64,000 nt of DNA from Edolisoma coerulescens. Lineage: Eukaryota > Chordata > Aves > Passeriformes > Campephagidae. The translations under genes were made by a program, and so were the position numbers. Below the pieces are notes generated by a model, which saw nothing but the letters and a program-made list of their open reading frames with translations, had not been told where the DNA came from and did no database searches. Of the stretch, positions 62,441-64,000 are shown one piece after another. Where the stretch lies: the NCBI GenBank assembly GCA_013397115.1, contig VWZW01007674.1:372001-436000 (forward strand). Direction: 5' to 3'. Numbering within the stretch: the first letter of the stretch is position 1; the number at the start of each line of letters is the position of its first letter.

Positions 62441-64000
62441 ACCACTGCACTGGCAATCATAGTATTATTCAATAGCATTGCACTGGAAAAAGTGGGGACA
62501 GACATTACAGAAATAAAACAAGCAGCAGTCCCATTTTTAGGACTTAGCAGACAAGGTATATTTGTTTTGATCTGTGATTTGAATTATCTTGTAAATTCCC
62601 ATCAGTAAATTTCATCTCCCACTGTATGTAGTGTGTAATGTAGCTTGCTTTTTTTTTTCTTTTATGTATCCATTTCAAAGTTCATTATGCCATTCCAGAG
62701 ACTAGCGCTAATAAAATCCTCATCTGGATTCAAGATTTTGCCAGGAAGACTAACTCCTCAAGTCTCTGGCACCAAGGTAACGTCTTGTCATAAATCCATA
62801 GGAAACCAGATTTCATTAGTTCCCTTGGTCATGGAATTAATTGTTTGCTCTGGCGTTGAGCACCTGAACATGGCTTTGAGCAGCAGGAAAACCAGAGTCA
62901 TTTTAATGTTGTTCCTCTGCTGTGTTTTACTTGATTTTTGTCTCAGGATTATGAGATGGCAGGGATGTAAAACAGCTACTGGGAAGATAACAGCTGCCAG
63001 AAACACAGCCTTCTGGTTTGTACTTTGAGCTGCGCATACTGTGTAGAGTTTAAAAAAATAGTGCTTAGAATAATTTAAAGCAGAAATCTGTTACGTTCCT
63101 TCAAAATAACCCGTGCTTGGTTTAATAGATGCTGGATTAATTGCGTGCTGTCTGAGAGCTTTTGTTCCCCTCCGGAGTGGCTGTGGTCTGTGCCACAGAG
63201 GTGAATGCTACTCTACTGTATGGCAAATTTGACATTGAAGGGCTCTTTGTAGAAATAAGACTGCCATTCTCTCCCATTGTCCCTTTGATTAAACAGTGCC
63301 AGCAAAAGAGACAGTTTTGATGGTTGTTTTCATATTATGGGCATCTGGCTACTAAGAGCTGGGCTGAGATCACCAAATCACAAGCTGCTTTAGAGATGTC
63401 TGTTTATGCACGCCAATCCCACAGTGATGTGATCCAGAAAAGTATTTGGATATGCACATGGAGGGGGGGCCAGGGGGCAGGGAGGAGAGAGAAACAATTT
63501 CTGGGATGTGTGGTGAGGACCATTTGTTGCCTGTGTGTGCTGCTGTTTTCCAACACAACTCCTCTGGCACCCAAACCCACAACTTTCCTGTACCCCTGAA
63601 ATAACCCTGGACTGGGGATGCTTTTCCTTCACTTTCACATGAACAGGCTTCCAGTGACCTCTGAGTTACTTTGTGATATAAATAAAGGAAATCTAACATA
63701 TTACAGAGTGGACTCATTCATTAACTGCTCCCCACTTAAAACCTCTTTTGCAGATACTCACACCTGTGTGCATCACCACTCAGTGATGGCTCGGCCATCC
63801 CTCAGACTCTTCAGCTTTGGTTGCAGGGACTCCATAAGATTATAATGTCTTCTGGACTAGGTTGCTGGCACCTTCTGTTTGCTGAATAAACTTTAATACC
63901 CAAAGTTCTTCCCAAAATTTTGACCATCTCTTTTGGTTAGTACCAAAGCAAACAGAAAAGATCTTGGGAAGAGGGCACTCCCATCTCTTTCCACTCATCT
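62441..64000. other. Intergenic sequence to window end, nothing recognised
   Basis: No coding exon was recognised. A 127-codon plus frame (62645-63028) and a 115-codon minus frame (63370-63717) have no domain features. Confidence 0.45.

Noticed and set aside
1..64000. CRISPR arrays, operons, tRNA or rRNA genes
   Set aside because: No spacer-repeat pattern, cloverleaf or rRNA sequence was seen. The sequence is vertebrate nuclear DNA.

Overview
This window looks like bird nuclear DNA. It is AT-balanced, non-coding-rich sequence with CR1 LINE fragments of avian type in several places, short simple repeats, and small exons separated by introns of many kilobases. No bacterial-style gene packing is present, and nearly every open reading frame is a chance frame. 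The only host protein-coding gene I can support is the 3' end of RGS6 on the + strand. It is an R7-family regulator of G-protein signalling. Three exons are visible: 11658-11747 (last helices of the RGS domain), 19480-19533 (an in-frame 54-bp exon) and 36239-36289 (C-terminal tail and stop). All three are phase 0, have AG/GT borders, and join into a continuous RGS6 C-terminus.

Layout: 1-11657 is upstream RGS6 intron, with a worn antisense CR1 tail at the left edge and a 1.3-kb antisense CR1 at about 4955-6280. 11748-19479 is intron with no repeat I recognise. 19534-36238 is the last intron. It holds a sense CR1 3' end (20329-20918), a 2-kb antisense CR1 with most of its reverse transcriptase (22289-24340), and an unidentified, partly degraded minus-strand coding-like stretch at about 24860-25350. 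From 36290 there is a candidate RGS6 3' UTR, with a poly(A) signal at 36730-36735.

The remaining 27 kb (36.76-64.0 kb) appears intergenic. I found no coding exon there on either strand. In mammals the next gene is DPF3 on the opposite strand, and none of its zinc-finger or PHD exons could be recognised here. This part holds a purine-pyrimidine alternating (Z-prone) tract, a degenerate ~25-bp minisatellite (39.9-40.2 kb), an assembly-damaged GC-rich patch with three single Ns and an exact 204-bp duplication (42.6-43.3 kb), an adjacent pair of perfect hairpins (46.7 kb), two GGAT-class tandem arrays, and a very old CR1 copy (about 61.96-62.44 kb) resembling the CR1 lineages shared with turtles and crocodilians.

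No new multi-gene system was found. The items most worth checking are the unidentified coding-like remnant, the assembly duplication, the ancient CR1, the minisatellite and the paired hairpins.
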